Of a stretch of 33,501 nucleotides of DNA, positions 1 through 6,967 are shown piece after piece; within the stretch, counting starts at the first letter, position 1, and the number at the start of each line of letters is the position of its first letter. Under the pieces are notes generated by a model. It was given only the letters and a program-made list of their open reading frames with translations, searched no databases and was not told where the DNA came from. Position numbers and translations under genes: made by a program. The DNA is from Lachnospiraceae bacterium UBA7060. GTDB lineage: Bacteria; Bacillota; Clostridia; Lachnospirales; Lachnospiraceae. Location of the stretch: positions 1 through 33,501 of the forward strand of contig DLAA01000112.1 of assembly GCA_002493835.1 (NCBI GenBank). The letters run 5' to 3'.

Positions 1-53
1 GCTTTACCAGCAGGGATCTGTAACTTAATGTATCCTTCTACTTTCTTTGCCAT
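1..53 (-). CDS. rplK: Ribosomal protein L11, N-terminal fragment
   Basis: Only the first 17 codons and part of the 18th lie inside the window; the gene continues past the left edge. The reading MAKKVEGYIKLQIPAGKA is the very conserved N-terminus of bacterial L11, which binds 23S rRNA at the GTPase-associated centre. The ATG at 51-53 (minus strand) is preceded by a perfect AGGAGG at 61-66. Its position directly after nusG is the standard secE-nusG-rplK order, so it probably shares transcripts starting upstream of rpmG, unless the long nusG-rplK spacer contains its own signals. Confidence 0.95.
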   Translation of the reverse strand, partial: MAKKVEGYIKLQIPAGK

Positions 54-126
54 ATCGGCACCTCCTAATATTATTGTGGTACGGCGCCTTTCCACCTGTC
101 TACGTAATCTGTGAGATCACCAAAAA

Positions 127-287
127 CAAGCTCGGGTTTTAAATGCATATAACGCGTCTCTTCCAAACCCGCTGCCCGCGAGATTGACGCAGGCATATCC
201 GTGTTTTGAATACGCGTCTTCCCAAACCTGCTGCCCGCGAGATTGAGGCAGGCAAGCTCGGGTTTTAAATGCGAAGCGTTTAAAACC
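127..287. repeat. Repeat cluster and perfect hairpin in the nusG-rplK spacer
   Basis: The roughly 280-bp spacer between nusG and rplK is filled with repeats. A 20-bp sequence occurs identically at 127-146 and 253-272. A second, 43-44 bp unit occurs at 152-195 and 212-254 with a few differences. The second copy of the 20-mer is the left arm of a 12-bp hairpin at 261-272 and 276-287 (GGTTTTAAATGC, loop GAA, GCGTTTAAAACC, one GU pair). No T-tract follows the hairpin in the transcribed (minus) direction. A 75-codon open frame through this region has no good start signal and reads through the repeats, so it is not called a gene. The repeats may be a small interspersed element or a leader structure. 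Confidence 0.75.
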
Positions 288-335
288 GGCTCCCACACAC
301 ATATCTACACCGCCAAAGCGGAATAAATATCACTG

Positions 336-854
336 TCACCGCATACTCCGGACTTCGGCGAAGCTGATTTCCACCGGAGTCTCTCTGCCAAACAGCTCTA
401 CATTAATGGTAGCTGTCTGCTTGCCATAGTCGATTCTCTGCACAACGCCTACCGTATCTTTCCAAACGCCGGCAACCACCGCAATGGTATCACCCTCTGC
501 AAAATCGACTGTCATATTCTCCACCTTGATTCCCAAGGGCTTCATTTCTACTTCTGTGAGCGGCACCGCCTTACTTCCCGGCCCCACAAAGCCCGTAACG
601 CCCCTGGTATTCCTTACCACATACCAGGTGTCATCGTTCATAACCATATTAATCAGCACATACCCCGGAAACATCTTCTTCTGAACCGTTCTGCGTGCCC
701 CGTTTTTAAGCTCCGTGACGTCCTGCATAGGCACTCTGACCTCCAGAATCTCCTCTTCCAGATGTCTGTTTTCGATCGTCTTTTCTATATTGGCCTTTAC
801 TTTATTTTCATATCCGGAATAAGTATGCACTACATACCAATTCGCCTCTGCCAT
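336..854 (-). CDS. nusG: Transcription elongation/antitermination factor NusG
   Basis: A 172-residue cytoplasmic protein of normal NusG length. The N-terminal NGN domain (about residues 5-110) starts with the typical NWYVVHTYSGYENKV and includes the FPGYVLI segment that contacts RNA polymerase. The C-terminal KOW domain (about 120-172) contains the GDTIAVVAGVWKDTVGVV motif. NusG modulates RNA polymerase pausing and couples transcription to Rho or ribosomes. The ATG at 852-854 follows a GGGGAGGG ribosome binding site. It lies 63 bp downstream of secE in the same direction; that spacer contains three copies of CTATAG (874, 887, 896) of unknown meaning. Confidence 0.97.
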   Translation of the reverse strand: MAEANWYVVHTYSGYENKVKANIEKTIENRHLEEEILEVRVPMQDVTELKNGARRTVQKKMFPGYVLINMVMNDDTWYVVRNTRGVTGFVGPGSKAVPLTEVEMKPLGIKVENMTVDFAEGDTIAVVAGVWKDTVGVVQRIDYGKQTATINVELFGRETPVEISFAEVRSMR

Positions 855-917
855 ATGGACCCTCCCCGTCTTACTATAGTGTCTTGCTATAGGTGCTATA
901 GAATCTAAGAAACCGTC

Positions 918-1130
918 CTAAAACTTCAGCGTGGTAATAAAATCCACGCCATACTGCAGACCAAAATCAAGCACTGCGATAATCGCTCCCACCACCAGGG
1001 AAATAACCACGACCGCAACAGACTGTTTCAGAAGGGAATCCTTGTCCGGCCAACTGATCTTCTTAAACTCTGCTTTTACGCCGTCAAAGAATTTAACCGC
1101 TTTTTTCTCTGTTTTCGCTGAATCTGCCAT
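918..1130 (-). CDS. secE: Preprotein translocase subunit SecE
   Basis: A 70-residue single-span membrane protein, typical of the short Gram-positive SecE. The amphipathic segment with the conserved KAEFKKISWP motif (about residues 19-28) is followed by one transmembrane helix (about 38-58). SecE clamps the SecY channel for Sec-dependent export. It sits between rpmG and nusG, the usual order. The start ATG (1128-1130) has an AGGAG-type ribosome binding site a few bases upstream. Confidence 0.95.
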   Translation of the reverse strand: MADSAKTEKKAVKFFDGVKAEFKKISWPDKDSLLKQSVAVVVISLVVGAIIAVLDFGLQYGVDFITTLKF

Positions 1131-1157
1131 AATTCAATCTCCTTTTTGTGACGTCTG

Positions 1158-1307
1158 TTACTTCGTCTCTTTATGCAGGGTATGCCTCTTGCAGAATCTG
1201 CAATACTTTTTTGTCTCCATTCTGTCCGGATGTGCCTTCTTATCCTTCGTTGTATTGTAGTTACGCTGTTTGCATTCTGTACATGCCAATGTGATTCTTG
1301 TGCGCAT
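1158..1307 (-). CDS. rpmG: Ribosomal protein L33 (zinc-binding form)
   Basis: A 49-residue L33 beginning MRTRITLACTECK. Two Cys pairs (CTEC near residues 9-12 and CRFC near 36-39) mark the zinc-containing C+ form. A longer open frame exists upstream, but its Gly-rich segment is simply the translated ribosome binding site (GGAGGTGG just before the ATG at 1305-1307), so the shorter start was chosen. First gene of the rpmG-secE-nusG-rplK series; a strong promoter lies about 90 bp upstream. Confidence 0.95.
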   Translation of the reverse strand: MRTRITLACTECKQRNYNTTKDKKAHPDRMETKKYCRFCKRHTLHKETK

Positions 1308-1397
1308 CTTGCCACCTCCACCTGTATTACGATTCTTCGATTTCCTATTCCTCTTTTTGAGCATAAAAAAAAGACCTAAATCTTATCTTGCTCACAC

Positions 1398-1426
1398 AAT
1401 ATATCATAAGGATTGCTTTTCGTCAA
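1398..1426 (-). promoter_or_regulatory. Sigma-A promoter of rpmG-secE-nusG
   Basis: On the minus strand TTGACG (1421-1426) and TATATT (1398-1403) are separated by exactly 17 bp. Transcription would start near 1391 and leave a leader of about 85 nt before rpmG. The rest of the 1308-1599 spacer holds only the hairpin at 1541-1583. Confidence 0.8.
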
Positions 1427-1540
1427 CTGTTTTCTCCGTTTTCTTTCACAAATCCGTAACATTTCAGCCGCCAGCTTCCCTGTCACGCGTGACTGCGTAA
1501 AATCCTGCTTTTTCTCAACATGTCCTCTTCCCACAACAAG

Positions 1541-1583
1541 GCTTTGGGAAAAGATCAGCTCAATTCTTCTCTTTTCCCAAAGC
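1541..1583 (-). terminator. Hairpin downstream of the ribokinase gene
   Basis: A perfect 14-bp inverted repeat (1541-1554 and 1570-1583, arms GCTTTGGGAAAAGA / TCTTTTCCCAAAGC) lies 17 bp after the ribokinase stop. No clean T-run follows on the minus strand, so it may be a weak terminator or an mRNA 3'-end protecting hairpin. Confidence 0.5.
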
Positions 1584-1599
1584 TCTTTGTTGAATACTT

Positions 1600-2538
1600 T
1601 TAATCTGCCTTTTTCTTTTCTGCCTTCTCTATGTATTGATGAACTTCATCAAATGTCGGTATGGAAGACTGCGCCCCCTTCCTTGTGACTACAATTGCCG
1701 ATACATAGTTTGCAAAACTGGCAGCCTCTTTCAGGCTTTTGCCATCCGCCAGCATAACGGCTAAAGCTGCTGTAAAAGAATCACCAGCTGCGGTCGTATC
1801 CACCGCTTCTACCGGGACAGCTGGAATCCTCCATATTCCATCCACCTCGGAATCCAAGTAGACTCCCTTCTCACCAAGGGTCACCAAAACATTTTTAACA
1901 CCTTTGCGCTTTAACAGACCGGCAGCTTCAGCAAGATGTGATTCCACATGATCCATTCCCGTCAGCATTTGCAGTTCCGTCTCATTTGGCTTAATGATAT
2001 CCACGCAGCGGAATAATTCCTCCGGAAATATCTTCGGGACAGGCGCCGGATCGAGGATCACTGTTTTTCCCAATTCTTTTGCGGCCTTCGCCCCATAGCA
2101 TACCGTTTCAAGCGGAATTTCCAGCTGGAATATAATAATATCCGCTTCCTTTAATAAATCAATATTATCGTCAATATCCCTGCATGACAAGGTGGCATTT
2201 GCCCCCGAGACTACCACTATACAGTTATCACCATCGCTGTTTACCGTAATCAGGGCAATTCCGGTCGTTGCCTCAGCTCTTTTTATAATTCTTGAAATAT
2301 CTACGCCTGCCGCGCTCAGACTCTTCATTTGGATATCCGCATACATGTCACTGCCAACTGCCCCAAACATAGTTACATCCGCATTCAGGCAGCCTGCCGC
2401 ACAGGCCTGATTGGCACCTTTTCCGCCCGGAATCATCTCCATCTTGTCACTCAGGATTGTCTCACCTACAGCAGGAGTATGATCCACATTGACGACCATA
2501 TCCAGATTTAGACTTCCTATCACTAATATTTTCTTCAT
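1600..2538 (-). CDS. rbsK: Ribokinase (PfkB family)
   Basis: A 312-residue cytoplasmic sugar kinase that phosphorylates D-ribose at O5 using ATP. The N-terminal GSLNLDMV segment (about 8-15) and the GGKGANQA motif (38-45) bind the sugar; the C-terminal DTTAAGDSF motif carries the anion hole and the catalytic base Asp253. Length matches the family (about 300-310). It is the last gene of the salvage operon, only 6 bp after the second permease gene, and would use ribose released by the nucleoside hydrolase at the other end of the operon. A closely related but degenerate domain is fused to the divergent LacI regulator. Other PfkB substrates (for example a ribose analogue) cannot be excluded. Confidence 0.92.
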   Translation of the reverse strand: MKKILVIGSLNLDMVVNVDHTPAVGETILSDKMEMIPGGKGANQACAAGCLNADVTMFGAVGSDMYADIQMKSLSAAGVDISRIIKRAEATTGIALITVNSDGDNCIVVVSGANATLSCRDIDDNIDLLKEADIIIFQLEIPLETVCYGAKAAKELGKTVILDPAPVPKIFPEELFRCVDIIKPNETELQMLTGMDHVESHLAEAAGLLKRKGVKNVLVTLGEKGVYLDSEVDGIWRIPAVPVEAVDTTAAGDSFTAALAVMLADGKSLKEAASFANYVSAIVVTRKGAQSSIPTFDEVHQYIEKAEKKKAD

Positions 2539-2544
2539 ATTGAC

Positions 2545-3399
2545 CTATCCTTTCACACTGCCTGCCGTAATACCTTCAACGAAATATTTCTGGAACGGAA
2601 GGAACAGGCAGATTGGAATGATTGCAGATATCATGGAACTTGCATAAATATAAGTCCATTGTATCGAACGCTCTCCGCTGAACTGGCTGATCGCAATCTG
2701 GATTGTACGAATTTCCTTTGAACGCGCAACAAGCAGCGGCCACATGTAGGAATTCCATTGATTCATAAAAATCATCAATCCTGCTGTCACAAATACCGGA
2801 ATCGAAATTGGCATAATAACCTTCGCAAAAATCACAGGCCATTTAGCACCGTCCACCCTTGCAGCTTCAACCAGGCTTGGCGGAATATCCTTAAAAAACT
2901 GAATAAACAGAAATGTGACAAGGCCATCCGCAATGGCCGGTATAATCATCCCGGCATAAGTGTCCACCATATGAAGACTGTTGGCCACACTATATAGAGG
3001 AATGGCAATCGCCTCAAAGGGTACCATAAAAGAAATCAACACTAAAGAGTATAATACCTTTTTGCCTTTAAAGTCAAAGCAAGTAAAGGCAAATCCCGCC
3101 ATGGAATTTAAAAGGCACCCGAAGATAATCGTAGCAATCGTTACAATCAGCGTGTTCATGATCGGCCGCCAGAACGCGTAATCTGTAAAGATAATGATAT
3201 AATTTTGAATCGTGGGCGCTACCGGTATGAGCGATTTGATGGAAAAAGGAAACATGTTTCTGAACAAATCATCCTGTGTCCTGAGCGACGCAGAAAGGCA
3301 GAACAAAATCGGGAAAATTGACGCTACCGTCATAAAAATCAACACAACATAGATTGCCGCTTTTTTGACGGATGCTTTTTGTCTCAATGTCATTTTCAT
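2545..3399 (-). CDS. CUT1 sugar ABC transporter permease (MalG type)
   Basis: A 284-residue inner-membrane permease with about six transmembrane helices. The conserved cytoplasmic loop contacting the ATPase reads EAARVDGAKW...IMPISIP, the EAA motif of the carbohydrate CUT1 group. The ATG overlaps the stop codon of the preceding permease gene by the ATGA arrangement at 3396-3399, indicating translational coupling. It forms the transmembrane channel with the other permease and receives substrate from the lipoprotein encoded at 4320-5693. No ATPase gene is present in the cluster, so a shared MsmX/MsmK-type ATPase encoded elsewhere is presumably used. Confidence 0.9.
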   Translation of the reverse strand: MKMTLRQKASVKKAAIYVVLIFMTVASIFPILFCLSASLRTQDDLFRNMFPFSIKSLIPVAPTIQNYIIIFTDYAFWRPIMNTLIVTIATIIFGCLLNSMAGFAFTCFDFKGKKVLYSLVLISFMVPFEAIAIPLYSVANSLHMVDTYAGMIIPAIADGLVTFLFIQFFKDIPPSLVEAARVDGAKWPVIFAKVIMPISIPVFVTAGLMIFMNQWNSYMWPLLVARSKEIRTIQIAISQFSGERSIQWTYIYASSMISAIIPICLFLPFQKYFVEGITAGSVKG

Positions 3400-4253
3400 G
3401 CCTCCTTTTCTGTCATCAATTTATTCTGCACAACGCAGACCGTCATTACAATGACAAGCAGTATGGTCACAAGGCACGCCTGTCTTGGTCTGTTGGAATA
3501 TTTGAATGCAGATTTATACGCTTCATACATCAATACATTTGTACTTCCCTGCGGGCCGCCGTCCGTGGCAATCTGCATTGGTGCAAACAGCAGAAAATTT
3601 GCCGTGGTATTGGCAACCAGCACAAACAGCAGCGTATTCTTTAGCATCGGAATCGTCACTCGGAACAATGTATTGAAAAATCCGGAGCCGTCAATCTTTG
3701 CCGCCTCATATACCGCAGAATCCACTCCTTTTAACCCCGCCAGAATGAACATCATCCAGTATGCGCATCCTCTCCATGAAGAAATCAGTACAATGGAGAG
3801 AAGCGCCCATTTTTTATCAATCAAAAATCCAATAGGCTTAATACCCAAAACGCCCAGCATGCTGTTCACAACACCATTGTTTACATTCAGCATCATCTGC
3901 CAGATAACGGTGGATATGGTAAGTGAAATACAGAACGGGAGATAGAATACTGTACGAAAAATCTCTATGCCCCTGACTTTTACATTGACGAACATCGCCA
4001 TGATAAAAGCCACGATAATCTGCACCGGAATGATAATAAGGTTAAATTTTAATGTGACCTTCAACGAGTTCCAAAAAGTCTTATCCGCAAACAGCAGCTT
4101 ATAATTATCCAGAGTAAATCCGCTGTCCGAAGAGGAGAACCCTTGAATAATGCTGTCAAAAATGGGATATATTTTAAAAACACAGATTAAAATAATCGTT
4201 GGCAATATCAAAAGATATGGAAGCCATTTATTTTTTATGTAGATACCACCCAT
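3396..4253 (-). CDS. CUT1 sugar ABC transporter permease (MalF type)
   Basis: A 285-residue membrane protein starting MGGIYIKNKWLPYLLILPT, with about six membrane segments and the EAA loop EAAKIDGSGFFNTLFRVTIP. A frame 20 codons longer exists, but those codons cover the ribosome binding site (AAGGAGGG just upstream of the ATG at 4251-4253) and part of an intergenic hairpin, so the shorter start is chosen. Partner of the MalG-type permease downstream, with which it overlaps by 4 bp. Confidence 0.9.
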   Translation of the reverse strand: MGGIYIKNKWLPYLLILPTIILICVFKIYPIFDSIIQGFSSSDSGFTLDNYKLLFADKTFWNSLKVTLKFNLIIIPVQIIVAFIMAMFVNVKVRGIEIFRTVFYLPFCISLTISTVIWQMMLNVNNGVVNSMLGVLGIKPIGFLIDKKWALLSIVLISSWRGCAYWMMFILAGLKGVDSAVYEAAKIDGSGFFNTLFRVTIPMLKNTLLFVLVANTTANFLLFAPMQIATDGGPQGSTNVLMYEAYKSAFKYSNRPRQACLVTILLVIVMTVCVVQNKLMTEKEA

Positions 4254-4270
4254 GATACCCTCCTTCCATG

Positions 4271-4303
4271 AGGATTTCCCTGCTCCATATGCAGGGAAAT
4301 CCT
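4271..4303 (-). promoter_or_regulatory. Hairpin between binding-protein and permease genes
   Basis: A perfect 13-bp inverted repeat (AGGATTTCCCTGC / GCAGGGAAATCCT, loop of 7) sits 16 bp after the lipoprotein stop and before the permease start. There is no T-tract in the transcribed direction, so it is likely a stabilising 3'-end or partial-attenuation hairpin. Such hairpins commonly let the binding protein be made in excess of the permeases. Confidence 0.65.
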
Positions 4304-4319
4304 TCCCCGTCAATTTAGA

Positions 4320-5693
4320 TTATTTTTTATATGCTGCAACCGCGGATGCGAACTGTTCTACTGCGTTATTCAGGGTTTCTTCCACATCAGCCCCATTGCG
4401 GACATCTTCCCATGCCTGATCAAGTACTGTGGAATATTCACCGAATACAGGAGTCACCGCACGGGGCACCGCCGTGTTTGCCGCTTCATATGCCGCAATC
4501 TTCATATCCATAGGCGCATCCGGATTATTGGCAATCTCTTCCTGCTTATCAATACGGCTCGGAACGTCCCCATTGACTTCCAGCCACATATCACTACCCT
4601 TTCCAAGTGTAAAGAATTTGATAAAATCTGCTGCCGCATCCTTATTCTGTGATTTAGAATTGATACCAAAATACCAGCTTCCCGTCGAGGTAGCAGCCTG
4701 ATCCTCGTGTCCCTCGAAGCAAGGCGCGTAGGTATATCCGACCTCATCGTCACATGTCATATTAGCTGGTGTCCAGGTTCCGCCTACTATGAACAGCATT
4801 TTCCCGGCCGCGAACTGGTCGCCAAGCTGATCCGCATCATAACCTCTGGATGCGATGCCGTCATTCACAAGATTCTGATACCAAGTCATGGCATCGATCC
4901 AGGGCTGTGTATTGATCACACCATCCAAAGAGTAGCCATCGTCGCTGATGTTCTTGCCTCCCATCGCATTGGCAAGCATATTCATCTGGTAAACACGGCT
5001 CACCTGCTGAAAATCGAAACCAATATATCCCTGGGTGCCGTCCGGATCAATCTTTTCAAGCCCCTGCCTTGCCAGCTCCGCAACCTGTTCATAAGTCAGA
5101 CGGTGCTGCGCATCGTTTTCCGGTATAGTGATTCCGGCCTTATCCAGCAGTGTCTTGTTATAATACAGCTCCTGCGTAGATGTGTTTTCCGGCGCGCCGT
5201 ACATCGTGCCATCCCATACGCCTGCCTGGTAGGAAGCGTCATCCCACTTCGCCTTTTCCTCGTCGCTGAAGTATTGGTCAAGCGGCTCAAGATACCCGCT
5301 TGTCCCATATTTTGACACATAGGTAACATCAACGCTCATAACATCAAAATCCGCATTTCCAGCGGCAGCTTTTGTCTCAATTACTTCAAACAAATCACTG
5401 AATGTGTAAAATTCTGCTTCCACATGAACGCCTGTCTCTTCCTCATAGGCTTCCAGTATCGGCCGCGTCATGCCTTCCCAGCCGTCTTCTCCCGTTCCCT
5501 GGGATATCCATTTGATTGTCACAGTGTCCCCCTGTGCTTTTTCCCCGTCCGAAGACGAAGAAGCGCTCCCGCCGGAATCTCCACTTGACGCACCGCCGGC
5601 CCCATCGCCGGAAGACGAACCGCATCCTGTCAGCACCATACTGCCCGCCATTGCTGTAACCAGTATTAATGACATCATTTTCTTTAATTTCAT
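4320..5693 (-). CDS. Sugar ABC transporter substrate-binding lipoprotein
   Basis: A 457-residue extracellular binding protein of the CUT1 family (SBP family 1). The signal peptide ends in the lipobox LTGC with lipidated Cys24, followed by a Gly/Ser/Asp-rich linker (about 25-55) and the mature two-lobed fold starting VTIKWISQGTG. It would be anchored to the outer face of the membrane and hand its ligand to the two permeases encoded just downstream. The ligand is not evident from sequence; the neighbours (nucleoside hydrolase, ribokinase) suggest a nucleoside or another riboside. Start ATG at 5691-5693 follows AGGAG with normal spacing; the gene begins 36 bp after the hydrolase. Confidence 0.92.
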   Translation of the reverse strand: MKLKKMMSLILVTAMAGSMVLTGCGSSSGDGAGGASSGDSGGSASSSSDGEKAQGDTVTIKWISQGTGEDGWEGMTRPILEAYEEETGVHVEAEFYTFSDLFEVIETKAAAGNADFDVMSVDVTYVSKYGTSGYLEPLDQYFSDEEKAKWDDASYQAGVWDGTMYGAPENTSTQELYYNKTLLDKAGITIPENDAQHRLTYEQVAELARQGLEKIDPDGTQGYIGFDFQQVSRVYQMNMLANAMGGKNISDDGYSLDGVINTQPWIDAMTWYQNLVNDGIASRGYDADQLGDQFAAGKMLFIVGGTWTPANMTCDDEVGYTYAPCFEGHEDQAATSTGSWYFGINSKSQNKDAAADFIKFFTLGKGSDMWLEVNGDVPSRIDKQEEIANNPDAPMDMKIAAYEAANTAVPRAVTPVFGEYSTVLDQAWEDVRNGADVEETLNNAVEQFASAVAAYKK

Positions 5694-5729
5694 ACAAATC
5701 TCCTTTCTACTCCAAATTACTTTTTTCTA

Positions 5730-6707
5730 CTATTTTGCAAGTTTCTCAAACAAATCGGCAAACAAGTTATCCCTGTTGATATGATATACATATCTGATAA
5801 AATGCCTGTTTTCATCGAACGCATAGCGGTCATCATACTCCGGAATCGGACTGTGGATCAGCTTGTCCTCCATAAAATTGCCGTCCAACAGCCAGGCTAC
5901 CGCAGTGACATCCCAAATAGGCCTGGTCCAAGTGGAACCGCCGTAATATTCCAGGGCTTCTTTTGTCGTGACATCTATCAGGTAATCGCACAGCTTATTC
6001 TTTCCCCTCAAATGATATTCCAGCTCCGGCCCGCTTGTGGTGAAGGCGGACACTACTCCCATACAGGGAAGCTGTACAAGCGGCACCCCGCATCCAAACA
6101 CAATTCTCGCACCCGCCACATCCTGATAGAGATTAAACTCTTTGTTGTGCGGCCAGTGCAGTGCATTCCCCCCAAGCCATATCAACACAATTCTGTCCTT
6201 GATTTCCGGCTTCATAAGAAGTGCGGAAGATACATTGGTAATCGCCCCAATCGCAATTACATAAAGCGGATTCTCTTCCGTATAATTCATAGCCCGCGCA
6301 GCCAGATCTTTCGCCGCATCGGACATCACCGGCTCGTTCTCTGAAGGCATATATTCCGTAGATCCCCTGAAAACAGATTCCTTCAAGTCCTCTCTCCCCA
6401 TCAGCGTAAGAACCCTCAATATTTCCTGATAACTCTTCTCCATCCCATCGCCCGGTCCGGATGACTTCAGGTTGAAAAAAGGCGCGGCGTAGATCGCTCT
6501 CAAATTCAGTTTTTCATCTGACTTAATCAAATATGCCAGTGCGAACTGATCATCAATCTCATTATATGTATCCGTATCGATGACAACATCTACTCTCCCC
6601 TCCGGTTTCTTCAGCCGCCTGATAAGCCCGGCATGGTATTCAGGGCTCTTTGCTGTGGAAGCTTTTGTAAATTCCTCCCACTCCTTTTTGGCTTCTTCTT
6701 TACTCAT
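5730..6707 (-). CDS. Nucleoside hydrolase-like protein, non-canonical subgroup
   Basis: A 325-residue cytoplasmic protein of the inosine-uridine preferring nucleoside hydrolase fold, which cleaves the N-glycosidic bond of ribosides to ribose and base. The calcium/ribose-binding Asp cluster is present as DTDTYNEIDDQFA (Asp44, Asp46, Asp52, Asp53), but the spacing is D-x-D-x5-DD, two residues longer than the classical DxDPGxDD. Near the C-terminus the classical His-Asp pair is replaced by Trp265-Asp266 in IWDVTAVAWLL. An extra N-terminal segment of about 38 residues precedes the core. It is the first gene of the operon (AGGAG ribosome binding site, promoter at 6784-6812) and probably supplies ribose to the ribokinase; the true substrate is uncertain. 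Confidence 0.85.
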   Translation of the reverse strand: MSKEEAKKEWEEFTKASTAKSPEYHAGLIRRLKKPEGRVDVVIDTDTYNEIDDQFALAYLIKSDEKLNLRAIYAAPFFNLKSSGPGDGMEKSYQEILRVLTLMGREDLKESVFRGSTEYMPSENEPVMSDAAKDLAARAMNYTEENPLYVIAIGAITNVSSALLMKPEIKDRIVLIWLGGNALHWPHNKEFNLYQDVAGARIVFGCGVPLVQLPCMGVVSAFTTSGPELEYHLRGKNKLCDYLIDVTTKEALEYYGGSTWTRPIWDVTAVAWLLDGNFMEDKLIHSPIPEYDDRYAFDENRHFIRYVYHINRDNLFADLFEKLAK

Positions 6708-6747
6708 AAATCTCCTTTCCGTATCAAATATGATTCATTGTGCCTGA

Positions 6748-6759
6748 GAAAATATTTTC
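6748..6759. promoter_or_regulatory. Palindrome in the divergent control region, possible operator
   Basis: GAAAATATTTTC is a perfect 12-bp palindrome about 25 bp downstream of the hydrolase-operon -10 box; a similar GAAAATGTTTTA follows immediately on the minus strand. It lacks the central CG usual for LacI-family operators, and A/T-rich palindromes arise easily by chance. It may or may not bind the divergent regulator. Confidence 0.3.
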
Positions 6760-6783
6760 CTAAAACATTTTCCTTATACACTT

Positions 6784-6812
6784 ATACTACATTCCGATTT
6801 TGATCCTGTCAA
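6784..6812 (-). promoter_or_regulatory. Sigma-A promoter of the nucleoside salvage operon
   Basis: Minus-strand TTGACA (6807-6812), 17-bp spacer and TAGTAT (6784-6789). The leader to the hydrolase ATG is about 70 nt. It lies in the shared control region facing the regulator gene. An imperfect inverted repeat AAGCAA...TTGCTT (6811-6833) overlaps the upstream edge of the -35 box. Confidence 0.8.
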
Positions 6813-6894
6813 GCAATATTTTGAATTTTGCTTAATAAATTTTTTTCTTCAAATATTTTTTTATACAAAACTTACAATTAGGCATCTCTATTTA

Positions 6895-6923
6895 TTGACA
6901 AATTCTGGATTATCATTCATAAT
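6895..6923 (+). promoter_or_regulatory. Sigma-A promoter of the LacI-ribokinase fusion gene
   Basis: TTGACA (6895-6900), 17-bp spacer and CATAAT (6918-6923), about 45 bp upstream of the ATG. The two divergent promoters are about 80 bp apart back to back, so one regulator bound between them could control both. Confidence 0.75.
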
Positions 6924-6967
6924 ATAACGAAATCGAATACAGCTATGATGAATGCGAGGGACTGCTT

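Noticed and set aside
71..298. 75-codon minus-strand open frame between nusG and rplK
   Set aside because: It runs through the repeats and hairpin, has no ribosome binding site at its start and resembles no family; better explained as spacer repeats.
4254..4313. N-terminal extension of the MalF-type permease
   Set aside because: The extra codons cover a hairpin and the ribosome binding site of the shorter start.
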